From Faecalimicrobium dakarense (GTDB lineage: Bacteria > Bacillota > Clostridia > Peptostreptococcales > Peptostreptococcaceae): 33,496 nucleotides of DNA. Location: NCBI RefSeq assembly GCF_000499525.1, contig NZ_HG529390.1, positions 1-33,496 of the forward strand. The letters run 5' to 3'. Both the position numbers and the translations under genes were made by a program. The notes beneath the pieces were generated by a model. The model saw only the letters and a program-made list of their open reading frames with translations. It ran no database searches and was not told where the DNA came from. Positions 16,614 to 24,668 of the stretch are shown here, piece after piece. Position 1 is the first letter of the stretch; the number at the start of each line of letters is the position of its first letter.

Positions 16614-16722
16614 TAGAGAGCTAATGATGAGCGTTTGTTTCACTCTAATCATAATATTAGCGATACTAATATTAATATTTACACCATTTAAGCAATTACC
16701 ATTTGTATATAATGAGTTTTAA
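16576..16722 (+). CDS. dltX: Small membrane protein DltX
   Basis: A 48-residue gene overlapping the last 38 bases of dltD in another frame. ATG 16576 has AAAGG about 8 nt before it. The layout matches DltX: a short basic N terminus (VKNYIKSLINNRE), one membrane helix (FTLIIILAILILIF) and the conserved C-terminal end FVYNEF, which in DltX is the acceptor-like motif needed for D-alanine transfer by DltB/DltD. It sits 15 bp before dltA, its usual position. It is easily missed because of its size and overlap. Confidence 0.85.
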   Translation: MLVKNYIKSLINNRELMMSVCFTLIIILAILILIFTPFKQLPFVYNEF

Positions 16723-16737
16723 TGAGGGGGTTATAGG

Positions 16738-18252
16738 ATGAAAATTATTGAAGGTATAAAAAAATATGCAAATACCGATAGAATTGCAATAATATGTGAA
16801 GGCGAAAAACTTTCATATAATGAGCTAGATAAGTACTCAGAGGCAATTGCAATATATTTAAAATCTATACATGGCGAAGAAAATACACCTATATTAGTAT
16901 ATGGGAATAAGGAAAATATGATGATGCCTTGTATGATAGGTGCATTAAAATCTGGTAGGGCATATGTTCCTCTTGATACAAGCTTCCCAATAGATAGAGT
17001 TAAAACTGTAACTGAAGAAGTTAATCCAAAGGTATTATTTAACTTTGGCGAAGAAGTTGAATTTGAAGATGTTATAGTAATAAATAAAGAAAAACTTGAA
17101 GATATAATAAATGAGTATAAAGAAAAATCAATATCTAGTGAAAACTGGGTAAAAGAAGATGAAAATGCATATATATTATTTACATCAGGAAGTACAGGAA
17201 AACCAAAAGGTGTACAAATAAGTTCTAATAACTTAGATAGTTTTGTAAACTGGATGAGTCCTTATCTAAAAATAGATGGAAGTGAAAAAGTTATGATGAA
17301 TCAAGCGGCATATTCATTTGATTTATCAGTGACAAGTATATATCCTGCATTAGTAAATGGATCTACGTTATTTTCAATATCTAAGAAGGTATTGGCAGAT
17401 TATAAGTTATTATTTAGTGAATTAAAAGAATCTAATATGTCAGTATGGGTATCGACACCATCATTTGCAGGAGTATGTTTATCTGACTCAAGCTTTAATC
17501 AAGAAATGATGCCAAATCTTGAATCAATGATATTTATAGGTGAGGTTTTACCGAAAAATGTAGCTAAAGAGCTTATGGAGAGATTCCCAAATACAAGAGT
17601 TATTAATGGATATGGACCAACAGAAGCAACTGTAGGAGTAAGTGTAAATGATATAACATTAGAATTTATCGAAGATGAAAAGAGCTTACCTGTAGGATAT
17701 CCTATGGATAACTGTAAGATTAAAATTGTTGATGAAAATGGAATTGAAGTTGAAAGTGGGCAAAAAGGTGAAATAATGATAATAGGCCCATCAGTTTCAA
17801 AAGGTTACTTCAATAATAAGGAAAAAACAGATGAAGTATTTTATTTTGATGAGATAAATGGCGTAAAACATAGAGCATATAAAACAGGTGATATGGGCCA
17901 CATGCTTGAAGGTAGAATATATTACTCTGGGAGAGTTGACTTCCAAGTTAAGCTAAATGGATATAGAATAGAAATAGAAGATATAGAAAACAACCTAAGA
18001 AAAGTTAATAATATAAAAAATGCAGTAGTAATGCCTATATATAAAAATGATAAAATAGCATATTTAAAAGGTATAGTTCAGCTAAAAGAAAAGAATGAAT
18101 TAAGTAACATAAAAAATGGTACATTAATAAAGAAAGAACTATCAAAATATCTGCCACAATATATGATACCTAGAAATGTAACTGTTATAGATGAGTTCCC
18201 TATGAATACAAATGGGAAAATAGATAGAAAGAAATTAATGGCTGAATTATAA
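16738..18252 (+). CDS. dltA: D-alanine--carrier protein ligase DltA
   Basis: Cytoplasmic adenylation enzyme that activates D-alanine with ATP and loads it on the DltC phosphopantetheine. Acyl-adenylate superfamily motifs: FTSGSTGKPKGV (P loop, about 148-159), GYGPTEAT near 294-301, YKTGDM near 382 and the C-terminal NGKIDRKK with catalytic Lys494. The length of 504 residues is exactly typical. GAGGGGG lies 7 nt before ATG 16738. Its stop TAA shares a base with the dltB ATG, so the two are translationally coupled. Confidence 0.97.
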   Translation: MKIIEGIKKYANTDRIAIICEGEKLSYNELDKYSEAIAIYLKSIHGEENTPILVYGNKENMMMPCMIGALKSGRAYVPLDTSFPIDRVKTVTEEVNPKVLFNFGEEVEFEDVIVINKEKLEDIINEYKEKSISSENWVKEDENAYILFTSGSTGKPKGVQISSNNLDSFVNWMSPYLKIDGSEKVMMNQAAYSFDLSVTSIYPALVNGSTLFSISKKVLADYKLLFSELKESNMSVWVSTPSFAGVCLSDSSFNQEMMPNLESMIFIGEVLPKNVAKELMERFPNTRVINGYGPTEATVGVSVNDITLEFIEDEKSLPVGYPMDNCKIKIVDENGIEVESGQKGEIMIIGPSVSKGYFNNKEKTDEVFYFDEINGVKHRAYKTGDMGHMLEGRIYYSGRVDFQVKLNGYRIEIEDIENNLRKVNNIKNAVVMPIYKNDKIAYLKGIVQLKEKNELSNIKNGTLIKKELSKYLPQYMIPRNVTVIDEFPMNTNGKIDRKKLMAEL

Positions 18253-19400
18253 TGACTTTTTCACAGTACGGAGATTACTTCTATCTTTATATATTATTAT
18301 TAACATTAACACCGGCAGTAGTATTAGGTTTACTAGGTAAAAACATAAAATATTATGGCATAATAGCAAGTGTATTTATGATATTTTTAATAATAGGAAG
18401 AGACGTTAGTCTTTTATATTTCACAATGTTTATGATATTTGAAATATGTCTAATAAAAGGATATTTTTATATAAGACAAAAGACTAAAAATAAATATATT
18501 TATTGGGTATTTTTATTTGCTTCAATGCTTCCTATAATAATCAATAAACTTTCACCATATACATCATTTGGAGTTATTGGTTTTATCGGAATATCATATC
18601 TAAACTTTAGAACGATACAAATGATAATCGAAATTTATGATGGGGCAATAAAAGAAGTTAATTTATTCAAAACATTATACTTCATAATATTCTTCCCAAC
18701 ATTAAGTTCAGGTCCGATTGATAGATCGAGAAGATTTGAAGCTGACTTAGAAAATAGTATACCAAAGGAAGAATATATAAATGACTATTTAGTTCCTGGT
18801 TTTGGTAAAATTTTAATGGGAGTTGGATATAAGTTTGTTTTAGCATTTTTAATAAATACTTATTGGATGTCAAAGATTCCATCAGATATTAACTTTGTTA
18901 ATTCTATAAATTATATGTACGCATATAGTTTATATTTATTCTTTGATTTTGCAGGATATAGCTTATTTGCAGTAGGAACAAGTTATATACTAGGAATTAA
19001 AACTCCGGATAACTTTAATAAGCCATTTATAAGTAAAGATATGAAAGAATTCTGGACTAGATGGCATATAAGTCTTTCAAGATGGTTTGGAGATTATATT
19101 TTCTCAAGATTTGTAATTTCTTCTATGAGAAAGAAAAGATTCAAAAAAAGAGCGACAGCAGCACATGTTGCTCAAATGATAACTATGATAACTATGGGAT
19201 TTTGGCATGGTTTAACATGGTATTACATCTTATATGGTGTATATCAAGGGGTAGTACTTATCCTAACAGATATATATCAAAAGAAATCTAAATTTTATAA
19301 AAAGCATAAAAAAGAGAAATGGTTTGAAATTGTTCAAATTGTAATAACTTTCAATATTGCATGTTTTGGATTATTGATTTTCTCAGGATATTTTGCTTAA
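18252..19400 (+). CDS. dltB: D-alanyl transfer MBOAT protein DltB
   Basis: Polytopic MBOAT membrane protein of 382 residues that accepts D-alanine from DltC and passes it outward with DltX and DltD. It has about 11 hydrophobic segments, FPTLSSGPIDRSRRF, FDFAGYSLFAVG, FWTRWHISLSRWF (His272) and MGFWHGLTWYYI with invariant His319. The start overlaps the dltA stop by one base (18252). The order DltA-DltB-DltC is standard. It differs in sequence and surroundings from the AlgI-type MBOAT at 12398. Confidence 0.97.
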   Translation: MTFSQYGDYFYLYILLLTLTPAVVLGLLGKNIKYYGIIASVFMIFLIIGRDVSLLYFTMFMIFEICLIKGYFYIRQKTKNKYIYWVFLFASMLPIIINKLSPYTSFGVIGFIGISYLNFRTIQMIIEIYDGAIKEVNLFKTLYFIIFFPTLSSGPIDRSRRFEADLENSIPKEEYINDYLVPGFGKILMGVGYKFVLAFLINTYWMSKIPSDINFVNSINYMYAYSLYLFFDFAGYSLFAVGTSYILGIKTPDNFNKPFISKDMKEFWTRWHISLSRWFGDYIFSRFVISSMRKKRFKKRATAAHVAQMITMITMGFWHGLTWYYILYGVYQGVVLILTDIYQKKSKFYKKHKKEKWFEIVQIVITFNIACFGLLIFSGYFA

Positions 19401-19417
19401 AATAGGGAGGAATAAAA

Positions 19418-19648
19418 ATGAGACAAGTAGTTATAGAAATATTTGAAGAAGTATTAGGGTATGATGATTTAGAAAATAACCAAGATTTAAACTTATTTGA
19501 AGAAGAGTTATTAGACTCATTAGCTATAATAGAAGTATTATTAGAAATCGAAGGAAGATTAGGTATAGAGCTTCAACCAACTGATTTAGAAAGAAGCGAT
19601 ATGGCAACTGTAAATAACTTAGTTAAGTTTTTAGAAACAAGAAAGTAA
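19418..19648 (+). CDS. dltC: D-alanyl carrier protein DltC
   Basis: Acyl-carrier protein of 76 residues carrying D-alanine on a phosphopantetheine arm. The attachment motif is LLDSLAIIE with Ser34. The rest is the acidic helical fold (IFEEVLGYDDLENNQDL, LEIEGRLGIELQPTDLER). GGGAGG lies just upstream of ATG 19418, 17 bp after dltB. It is the last gene of the operon, followed by a strong terminator. Confidence 0.97.
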   Translation: MRQVVIEIFEEVLGYDDLENNQDLNLFEEELLDSLAIIEVLLEIEGRLGIELQPTDLERSDMATVNNLVKFLETRK

Positions 19649-19680
19649 TATAAAATTAAAATAAACTTATTTAAATTAAT

Positions 19681-19720
19681 AAAAAGATATTATCATAAAT
19701 TTATGGTAATATCTTTTTTA
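19681..19720. terminator. Bidirectional terminator between dltC and the adaA-like gene
   Basis: Arms AAAAAGATATTA (19681-19692) and TAATATCTTTTT (19707-19718) extend inward through a U-G pair into CATAAA/TTTATG, giving a stem of about 16 bp. A's precede and T's follow, so it can end transcription of dltC (+) and of the converging leftward pair (-). Confidence 0.85.
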
Positions 19721-19811
19721 ATTTAAGATTTAAATATTCAATTTGAAAAATATTTATATAGATTTTATATTTAATAATAAAGGAGTTGCCATATTTATAT
19801 TGGCCGCTTTT

Positions 19812-20357
19812 TTACTTTGCATTATTTCGATAAAAGACTTTTGGAGAACATCCTGTCTCTTTTTTAAAGTTAGAATAAAAGGCAGACATGCTTTCAAATC
19901 CGCATTCAAAAGCACTTTCAATAATTGTTGATCCTTCAAGTAGCATAATCTTAGCTTTTTTTATTCGAATAAAACGAATGTATTGAGAAATCGTTTTTCC
20001 ATAGAATTGAAAAAATAGTTTATTCAGATAACTTTTATTCACACCGAGATTTTGAATTTGTTTTTCAAGTTCATTTTTATCATAAAAATATTTATTTATT
20101 ATACTTTGGGCACTTTGAGTTAATTCCTCTAATGGAAAAAACTCAAGAAGATCGGGTCTACATCTTTTACAAGGCCTATATCCTTCATCCATTGCGTTTT
20201 GCCTATTATTAAAAAAGGTTACATTACTCCTTAGAGGAGCTTTTGATTTGCAAGATGGTCTACAAAAAATCTTTGTAGTTTTTACTGCATAAAAAAATTT
20301 ACCATCGCTTTCTGTATTATTTTCAATAACAGACATCCATTTTTCTTCATCAGTCAT
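19812..20357 (-). CDS. AdaA-like methylphosphotriester-accepting AraC-family regulator
   Basis: Two-domain protein of 181 residues. The N-terminal Ada zinc domain has four ligand cysteines: C32 and C36 in FCRPSC, and C63 and C66 in RPCKRCRP. By analogy with E. coli Ada Cys38, C32 is the methyl acceptor for methylphosphotriesters in DNA. The C-terminal AraC helix-turn-helix covers about 85-180 (KSYLNKLFFQFYGKTISQYI, then CGFESMSAFYSNFKKETGCSP). No O6-methylguanine methyltransferase domain is fused or adjacent. ATG 20357 has AAGG 10 nt upstream, overlapping the stop of the CCG gene, so it is the second gene of a coupled leftward pair. Confidence 0.88.
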   Translation of the reverse strand: MTDEEKWMSVIENNTESDGKFFYAVKTTKIFCRPSCKSKAPLRSNVTFFNNRQNAMDEGYRPCKRCRPDLLEFFPLEELTQSAQSIINKYFYDKNELEKQIQNLGVNKSYLNKLFFQFYGKTISQYIRFIRIKKAKIMLLEGSTIIESAFECGFESMSAFYSNFKKETGCSPKVFYRNNAK

Positions 20358-20369
20358 AGTAATTATACC

Positions 20370-21026
20370 TTAGTGATTGTCTATGTAGTCTTGTAACTGT
20401 TTATGCCACTTAACAGTATCGTATATCTGAGTATCAGTTGTTTCACCCATCAAAAGATCCATTAAATGTCTTGGATTTTTACCACCAATATGCATTGATT
20501 TTATGCAAGAAATACAATACACGCAAACATCATCACAAGGCATTGAACTTGCTCTTTCTTTCATTTTTTCATTAACTTTTTCGACTGGTAGATTTGGGTA
20601 AAAATTATCTCCGCAGCAAATTGAGCGCGTTCCATGAAACTTTGTTTCCGCAACATCAATATTCATCTTTTTTAGTAAATTACGTACAGCTTGGTGAACT
20701 TGAGGCTTTTCGCGAACAGGACAGGCATCTTGTACAGATACTTTTAAACCTTTATAGTCAGGATACTTAAATTCGTCTAGTCCATCGATTATTTCCCAAA
20801 TAGAAATTGTTGATATACCTTCATACAAACTTCTAAAACGTCTGTCACATCCAGCACATACATTGATAATCAATGAGCCTGTTTCAAGCTGAGGATCATG
20901 GTAACAGCATATTTTGTGTAACGCAACTTCTCCATAATTTTCATTCAAAAACTTTAAAATCTTATTTTCCATTTCAGGCTTATATATACTTAAACCGCAG
21001 CCTGGATTAAAATATGTTTTTGTCAT
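20370..21026 (-). CDS. Cysteine-rich (CCG-domain, heterodisulfide reductase B-like) protein
   Basis: Soluble protein of 218 residues with many cysteines: NPGCGLSIYKP near the start, ICCYHDPQL, VCAGCDRRFR, QDACPVREKP and SICCGDNFYP. These resemble the CCG motifs of HdrB-type proteins that bind an unusual Fe-S cluster or make disulfide-type redox centres. A final group CDDVCVYCISCIKSM plus GGKNPRHLMDLLMGE completes it. The substrate is unknown. ATG 21026 has GGGAGAAAA upstream. It is the first gene of a leftward pair with the Ada-like regulator, which starts 12 bp after its stop, so the redox protein and alkylation sensor are co-expressed. Confidence 0.75.
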   Translation of the reverse strand: MTKTYFNPGCGLSIYKPEMENKILKFLNENYGEVALHKICCYHDPQLETGSLIINVCAGCDRRFRSLYEGISTISIWEIIDGLDEFKYPDYKGLKVSVQDACPVREKPQVHQAVRNLLKKMNIDVAETKFHGTRSICCGDNFYPNLPVEKVNEKMKERASSMPCDDVCVYCISCIKSMHIGGKNPRHLMDLLMGETTDTQIYDTVKWHKQLQDYIDNH

Positions 21027-21190
21027 AATACGTTTTCTCCCGTGTAAAATTGAATTTTATTAAGATATATTTTGTTTCTATATTAATTATAACAGTAGAT
21101 AGATAAAAAAACTTCTCGATTTTTGATTTCTAATTTTTCTGCACTATAGATATTAATTAAAAGAATAAACTATGAATATATAATAATAAG

Positions 21191-21227
21191 CAATAATTAT
21201 TTATTGAAAAACAATAAATAATTATTG
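21191..21227. repeat. Perfect 16-bp hairpin in the divergent intergenic region
   Basis: CAATAATTATTTATTG (21191-21206), an A5 loop, then its exact complement (21212-21227). It lies in the 301-bp gap between the leftward CCG gene and the rightward DUF3955 gene. No U tract follows. The rest of the gap holds a possible leftward -10 (TATAAT on the minus strand at 21086-21091) and otherwise plain AT-rich sequence. Confidence 0.55.
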
Positions 21228-21327
21228 ACTAATATAAAACGAGGATTTATAATTAATTTAAAGATAAACATTGTTTATGAAATAAATAGAATTTAAAATA
21301 TAAATTATTATTAACGGAGGAAATGAA

Positions 21328-21543
21328 ATGAAAAAATATGTTTTAGCTTTAATACCTTTTATAATAGGGATAGGATGCTTTATTGCTTTTAGTGTAATAG
21401 GAAGTGAAGTTGCTCCTGATGGGACTCTTGTTGAACCATTCTTTTTAGTTCCAATTGGATACTTATTCTTTGCTACTGGAATAGTTGGATTATTAATTAG
21501 TGGTATAAAATCTTATTTTAGCCATAAGGCATCTGAAAGATAA
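21328..21543 (+). CDS. Small membrane protein, DUF3955-like
   Basis: Protein of 71 residues with two membrane helices (about 4-24 and 38-62) joined by a short loop GSEVAPDGTLVEPFF. The loop and the following VPIGYLFF match the pattern of DUF3955 proteins, a widespread Firmicute family with no known role. It has a basic end (SHKASER). ATG 21328 has GGAGG 7 nt before it. It is probably monocistronic: a 158-bp gap with nothing notable separates it from the L,D-transpeptidase gene. Confidence 0.75.
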   Translation: MKKYVLALIPFIIGIGCFIAFSVIGSEVAPDGTLVEPFFLVPIGYLFFATGIVGLLISGIKSYFSHKASER

Positions 21544-21719
21544 TAATTTTAAAATATTAGAAATGGGTAATAAATATAGATATTATTATATAAAGTTTAA
21601 AATACAGTAAAAACATACTTAGTTATAGTAATGTTTATAGAAAGTTTGTAAATATAAGAACAGATATATATCAAACCTCATAAAATATTGTAAAAAAATA
21701 TATGAGAGGATGTATATAT

Positions 21720-22571
21720 GTGAAATCAAGTAGAAAAAACATTAAAAGATCCAGAGAGCCAGTATACAAATATGCACTAACAAATTTAAATCTAAGATCT
21801 CAAAAATCAACTGATTCAAGTATAATAACTGTAATTCCAAAAAACTCTAAAATACAGGTAATAGATTCAGAAGATGAATGGATTAAAGTATCTTATGGAC
21901 CTAAACAAGGATACGTATATAGTGACTTTGTATCAGTAAGTCAACATCCATGGAGTAATTTAAACTTGAGGGAAGGGAAATCTACAACATCTGAATCATT
22001 AGCAATAATACCTAAAGGGGCTAGAGTTGAAGTTTTAGAAGAAATTAGAGATTGGAGCAAGGTAGTATATAATGACCAAGTAGGCTATGTCTTTAATTAC
22101 TATCTATCTAATGATGGAAATCCACCTGGAATGCTAGATTATACAGATTTTTATACTGATATGACTAAGTTTGTTAATGAAAATAATGTTAAAAGTACTA
22201 ATAATTATTTAATTACTACTGACCTTTTAAATAAATATACTTATATATTTAAAAGGGATAATGGGAATTGGGTACAATTATATAAGTGGCAATGTACAGT
22301 AGGAAAGCCTGAAACACCAACCATAACAGGTATGTTCTATATAAATGGGAGAAAGCCTTCTTTTGGAACTGATGAGTATATGGTTAAATATGCCACTAGA
22401 ATTAAAGATGGATATTATTATCATTCTATATTATATGATGCAACAGGAACTTATGTAATAGATCCAAGGCTTGGAGAAGCAATTAGCCATGGATGTGTAC
22501 GATTAGATACAGCTAATGCAAAATGGATATATGAAAATATACTAGATACAACCACAGTAGTAATTCATTAA
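21720..22571 (+). CDS. SH3-domain L,D-transpeptidase (YkuD family)
   Basis: Peptidoglycan cross-linking or cell-wall protein-linking enzyme. Two bacterial SH3 repeats (about 16-74 and 77-131: NLNLRSQKSTDSS and NLNLREGKSTTSE) are followed by a YkuD domain (about 160-283) with His235 and the active-site signature ISHGCVRLD, His257 and nucleophile Cys259. GTG 21720 is preferred, about 10 nt after GAGAGG; the in-frame ATG 21702 precedes that site. Neither start gives a signal peptide: the N terminus is basic and hydrophilic. Export is therefore unexplained, and the gene may be N-terminally truncated. A terminator follows. Confidence 0.88.
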   Translation: MKSSRKNIKRSREPVYKYALTNLNLRSQKSTDSSIITVIPKNSKIQVIDSEDEWIKVSYGPKQGYVYSDFVSVSQHPWSNLNLREGKSTTSESLAIIPKGARVEVLEEIRDWSKVVYNDQVGYVFNYYLSNDGNPPGMLDYTDFYTDMTKFVNENNVKSTNNYLITTDLLNKYTYIFKRDNGNWVQLYKWQCTVGKPETPTITGMFYINGRKPSFGTDEYMVKYATRIKDGYYYHSILYDATGTYVIDPRLGEAISHGCVRLDTANAKWIYENILDTTTVVIH

Positions 22572-22590
22572 ATTAAAATATATATACAAA

Positions 22591-22625
22591 GGAGATTGTT
22601 ATAATAATATAATAATCTCTTTTTA
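22591..22625 (+). terminator. Intrinsic terminator after the L,D-transpeptidase
   Basis: Stem GAGATTGTTAT / ATAATAATCTC (11 bp, one G-U pair) with a short AT loop, followed by TCTTTTT. Confidence 0.75.
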
Positions 22626-22730
22626 TTATAAATATTTTAAGTTTCAAAACTGAAAGATTTTTATCAAAAAAAGGATATATAATTATATAAGAAGAGAAAA
22701 TATAAATAATTATGTAAAGGAAGTGAAAAC

Positions 22731-23402
22731 TTGCAAAAAATTATAATAATAGAAGATGCACATAGAATAAGAACAGAGTTAAAACAGTTACTAGAGAAGT
22801 ATGCATATGAGGTAAAAGCTCCAGATAAATTTGAAAACATAATAGGCTATATAAATGAAGAAAATGCAGATTTAATTTTGCTTGATATAAACTTGCCAGT
22901 ATATGATGGATATTATATATGTAGAGAAATAAGAAAAACTTCAGAGATACCTATAATAATAGTAACGAGTAGAGATAGTGAAATAGATGAGCTAATGAGT
23001 ATGAACTTAGGTGCAGATGATTTTGTAACAAAGCCATACAATACTCAAATATTATTAGCAAGGATAAATGCTATATTAAAAAGAAGTTCAAAATCCACAA
23101 AAACAGAAGATATTTTAAATTATAATGGCCTTAAATTAAATTTATACAATAGTAGTATATCTTATAATGAAATTACTATAGAAATAACTAAAAATGAGCT
23201 AAAAACTTTAAGTTATTTAATAAAAAATAAAGGAAGTATAGTATCAAGAGAAGAGCTTATGGAATATCTATGGTCTACAGATTATTATGTAGATGATAAT
23301 AGCTTATCTGTAAATATAACTAGACTTAGAAAAAAACTTGCTGATATAGGTATGGAAGATATTATAGAAACTAGACGTGGACAAGGATATATAATTAAAT
23401 GA
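22731..23402 (+). CDS. OmpR-family response regulator, BceR/GraR-like
   Basis: DNA-binding regulator of 223 residues. The receiver domain (1-118) has D9, phospho-acceptor D52 in LLDINLPVYDG and Lys in VTKPYN. A winged helix (about 125-222) ends in RGQGYIIK. It starts at TTG 22731, with AAAGGA about 8 nt upstream and no better in-frame start. An inverted repeat TTTCA-N4-TGAAA (22642-22655) and a TATAAT (22678-22683) lie upstream. The gene overlaps the kinase by 4 bp (ATGA). Its kinase is of the BceS type, so antimicrobial peptide sensing is the likely job, but no BceAB transporter is next to it. Confidence 0.9.
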   Translation: MQKIIIIEDAHRIRTELKQLLEKYAYEVKAPDKFENIIGYINEENADLILLDINLPVYDGYYICREIRKTSEIPIIIVTSRDSEIDELMSMNLGADDFVTKPYNTQILLARINAILKRSSKSTKTEDILNYNGLKLNLYNSSISYNEITIEITKNELKTLSYLIKNKGSIVSREELMEYLWSTDYYVDDNSLSVNITRLRKKLADIGMEDIIETRRGQGYIIK

Positions 23403-24415
23403 ATATAAAAGATTATTTAAAAGAATATCAATTATTTATATTTATAAATATAGCTCTATTTATTCCATTGGCATTATTCTTAAATTTTATAAATATAGAA
23501 GATATATGGATTATAGGTATATTTATAGTATGGTTTTTACCAATATCTATATTGCTAACAGTTAATTATGTAAAAAAAGCAGAGTTTTACAACTCGGTTA
23601 TAGAAAGTCTAGAAAATTTAGATAAGCAGTATTTACTTACAGAAACTATAGATTATCCAGATTTTTTAGAAGGTAAAATAGTTTATGAAGCTTTAAATAA
23701 TATAAAAGGAGATATTCACAATCATATAAAGTCTTATGAAGATAAACAAATAGGATATAGAGAATATATAGAAATGTGGATACATGAAATTAAAACTCCT
23801 ATAGCCTCATCTAAATTAATAATAGATAATAATAAAAGTGAAGTTACTAAAAATATTGAAAAAGAGATAAATCAAATAGAAAGTTTTGTAGAACAAGTAC
23901 TTTACTATTCTAGAAGTAATGACACAAGTAAAGACTATATAATAAAAGAACTTAATCTATCATCAGTTATTAAAGAAGTAATAAAAAGAAATTCTAAGGA
24001 TTTTATATATAAAAATATAAAGCTAAATATAGGAGATATAGACTATATAGTTTATACTGATATAAAATGGATAGAGTTTATACTGAATCAAATACTTAGT
24101 AATGCTATTAAATACTCAAAATCTAAAGATGGCAAGGTAGATATATATTGTGAAAGGTATGAAAATAATATAGTGTTGTCTATAGAAGATAATGGAGTAG
24201 GAATTCCTATAGAAGATATAGATAATATATTTGAAAAAGGATTTACAGGAACTAATGGTAGAAAATATGGAAAGTCAACTGGTATGGGATTATATATATG
24301 CAAAAAGCTTGCGATTAAATTAGGTTTAGGGATAAATTTAAGTTCTAAAGAAAATATAGGAACAAAAGTTAATATAGTTTTTCCACTTGGAAAAATAACT
24401 TTATTAGAGTCATAA
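23399..24415 (+). CDS. Intramembrane-sensing histidine kinase, BceS/GraS-like
   Basis: Kinase of 338 residues with two membrane helices (about 12-32 and 36-56) and almost no extracellular loop, the hallmark of BceS-type sensors that read the state of a partner ABC transporter. The DHp domain has His129 in WIHEIKTPIASSKL. The ATPase domain has the N box LNQILSNAIKYS, G1 DNGVGIP and G2 GKSTGMGLYICKKLA. The start overlaps the regulator stop as ATGA. A terminator overlaps its own stop codon, so no transporter gene shares this operon. Confidence 0.92.
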   Translation: MNIKDYLKEYQLFIFINIALFIPLALFLNFINIEDIWIIGIFIVWFLPISILLTVNYVKKAEFYNSVIESLENLDKQYLLTETIDYPDFLEGKIVYEALNNIKGDIHNHIKSYEDKQIGYREYIEMWIHEIKTPIASSKLIIDNNKSEVTKNIEKEINQIESFVEQVLYYSRSNDTSKDYIIKELNLSSVIKEVIKRNSKDFIYKNIKLNIGDIDYIVYTDIKWIEFILNQILSNAIKYSKSKDGKVDIYCERYENNIVLSIEDNGVGIPIEDIDNIFEKGFTGTNGRKYGKSTGMGLYICKKLAIKLGLGINLSSKENIGTKVNIVFPLGKITLLES

Positions 24416-24434
24416 TTATTTATGGCTCTTTTTA
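24406..24434 (+). terminator. Terminator overlapping the BceS-like stop codon
   Basis: AGAGTCATAA (24406-24415, including TAA) pairs with TTATGGCTCT (24420-24429) with one U-G pair across a 4-nt loop, then T's. Confidence 0.75.
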
Positions 24435-24521
24435 ATTTTAAGTTATAAATTATGTATATGATATTTAAATAAAATGATAACGTATTCTAAATATCATAAA
24501 TCTAAATTCTATACACTAACT

Positions 24522-24561
24522 TGGTAAAATGTGGTAAAATTGTGTTTGATTTTGCTATAAT
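24522..24561 (+). promoter_or_regulatory. Promoter region with a 10-bp tandem repeat before the LytTR operon
   Basis: TGGTAAAATG (24522-24531) and TGGTAAAATT (24532-24541) are head-to-tail copies, one helical turn apart, lying where the -35 would be. TATAAT follows at 24556-24561. No TTGACA-like element is present, which suits an activator-dependent promoter. Confidence 0.55.
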
Positions 24562-24668
24562 CGAAAAGGAAAAATAAAAGTTTATAAGTTTGGAGATTTA
24601 ATATAAATAATCTACATACGTATATTTATTAAAAAGGGAATTATTAGTTGTTAGGAGGGGATATTTTC

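Noticed and set aside
19743-19931. 62-codon plus-strand frame near 19743
   Set aside because: It overlaps the 3' end of the Ada-like gene on the opposite strand and has no ribosome binding site.
24416-24668. Pheromone (AgrD-like) small gene beside the AgrC-like operons
   Set aside because: No short frame with ribosome binding site, amphipathic start and Cys-containing core was found here, in 26699-26781 or in 30872-31105.
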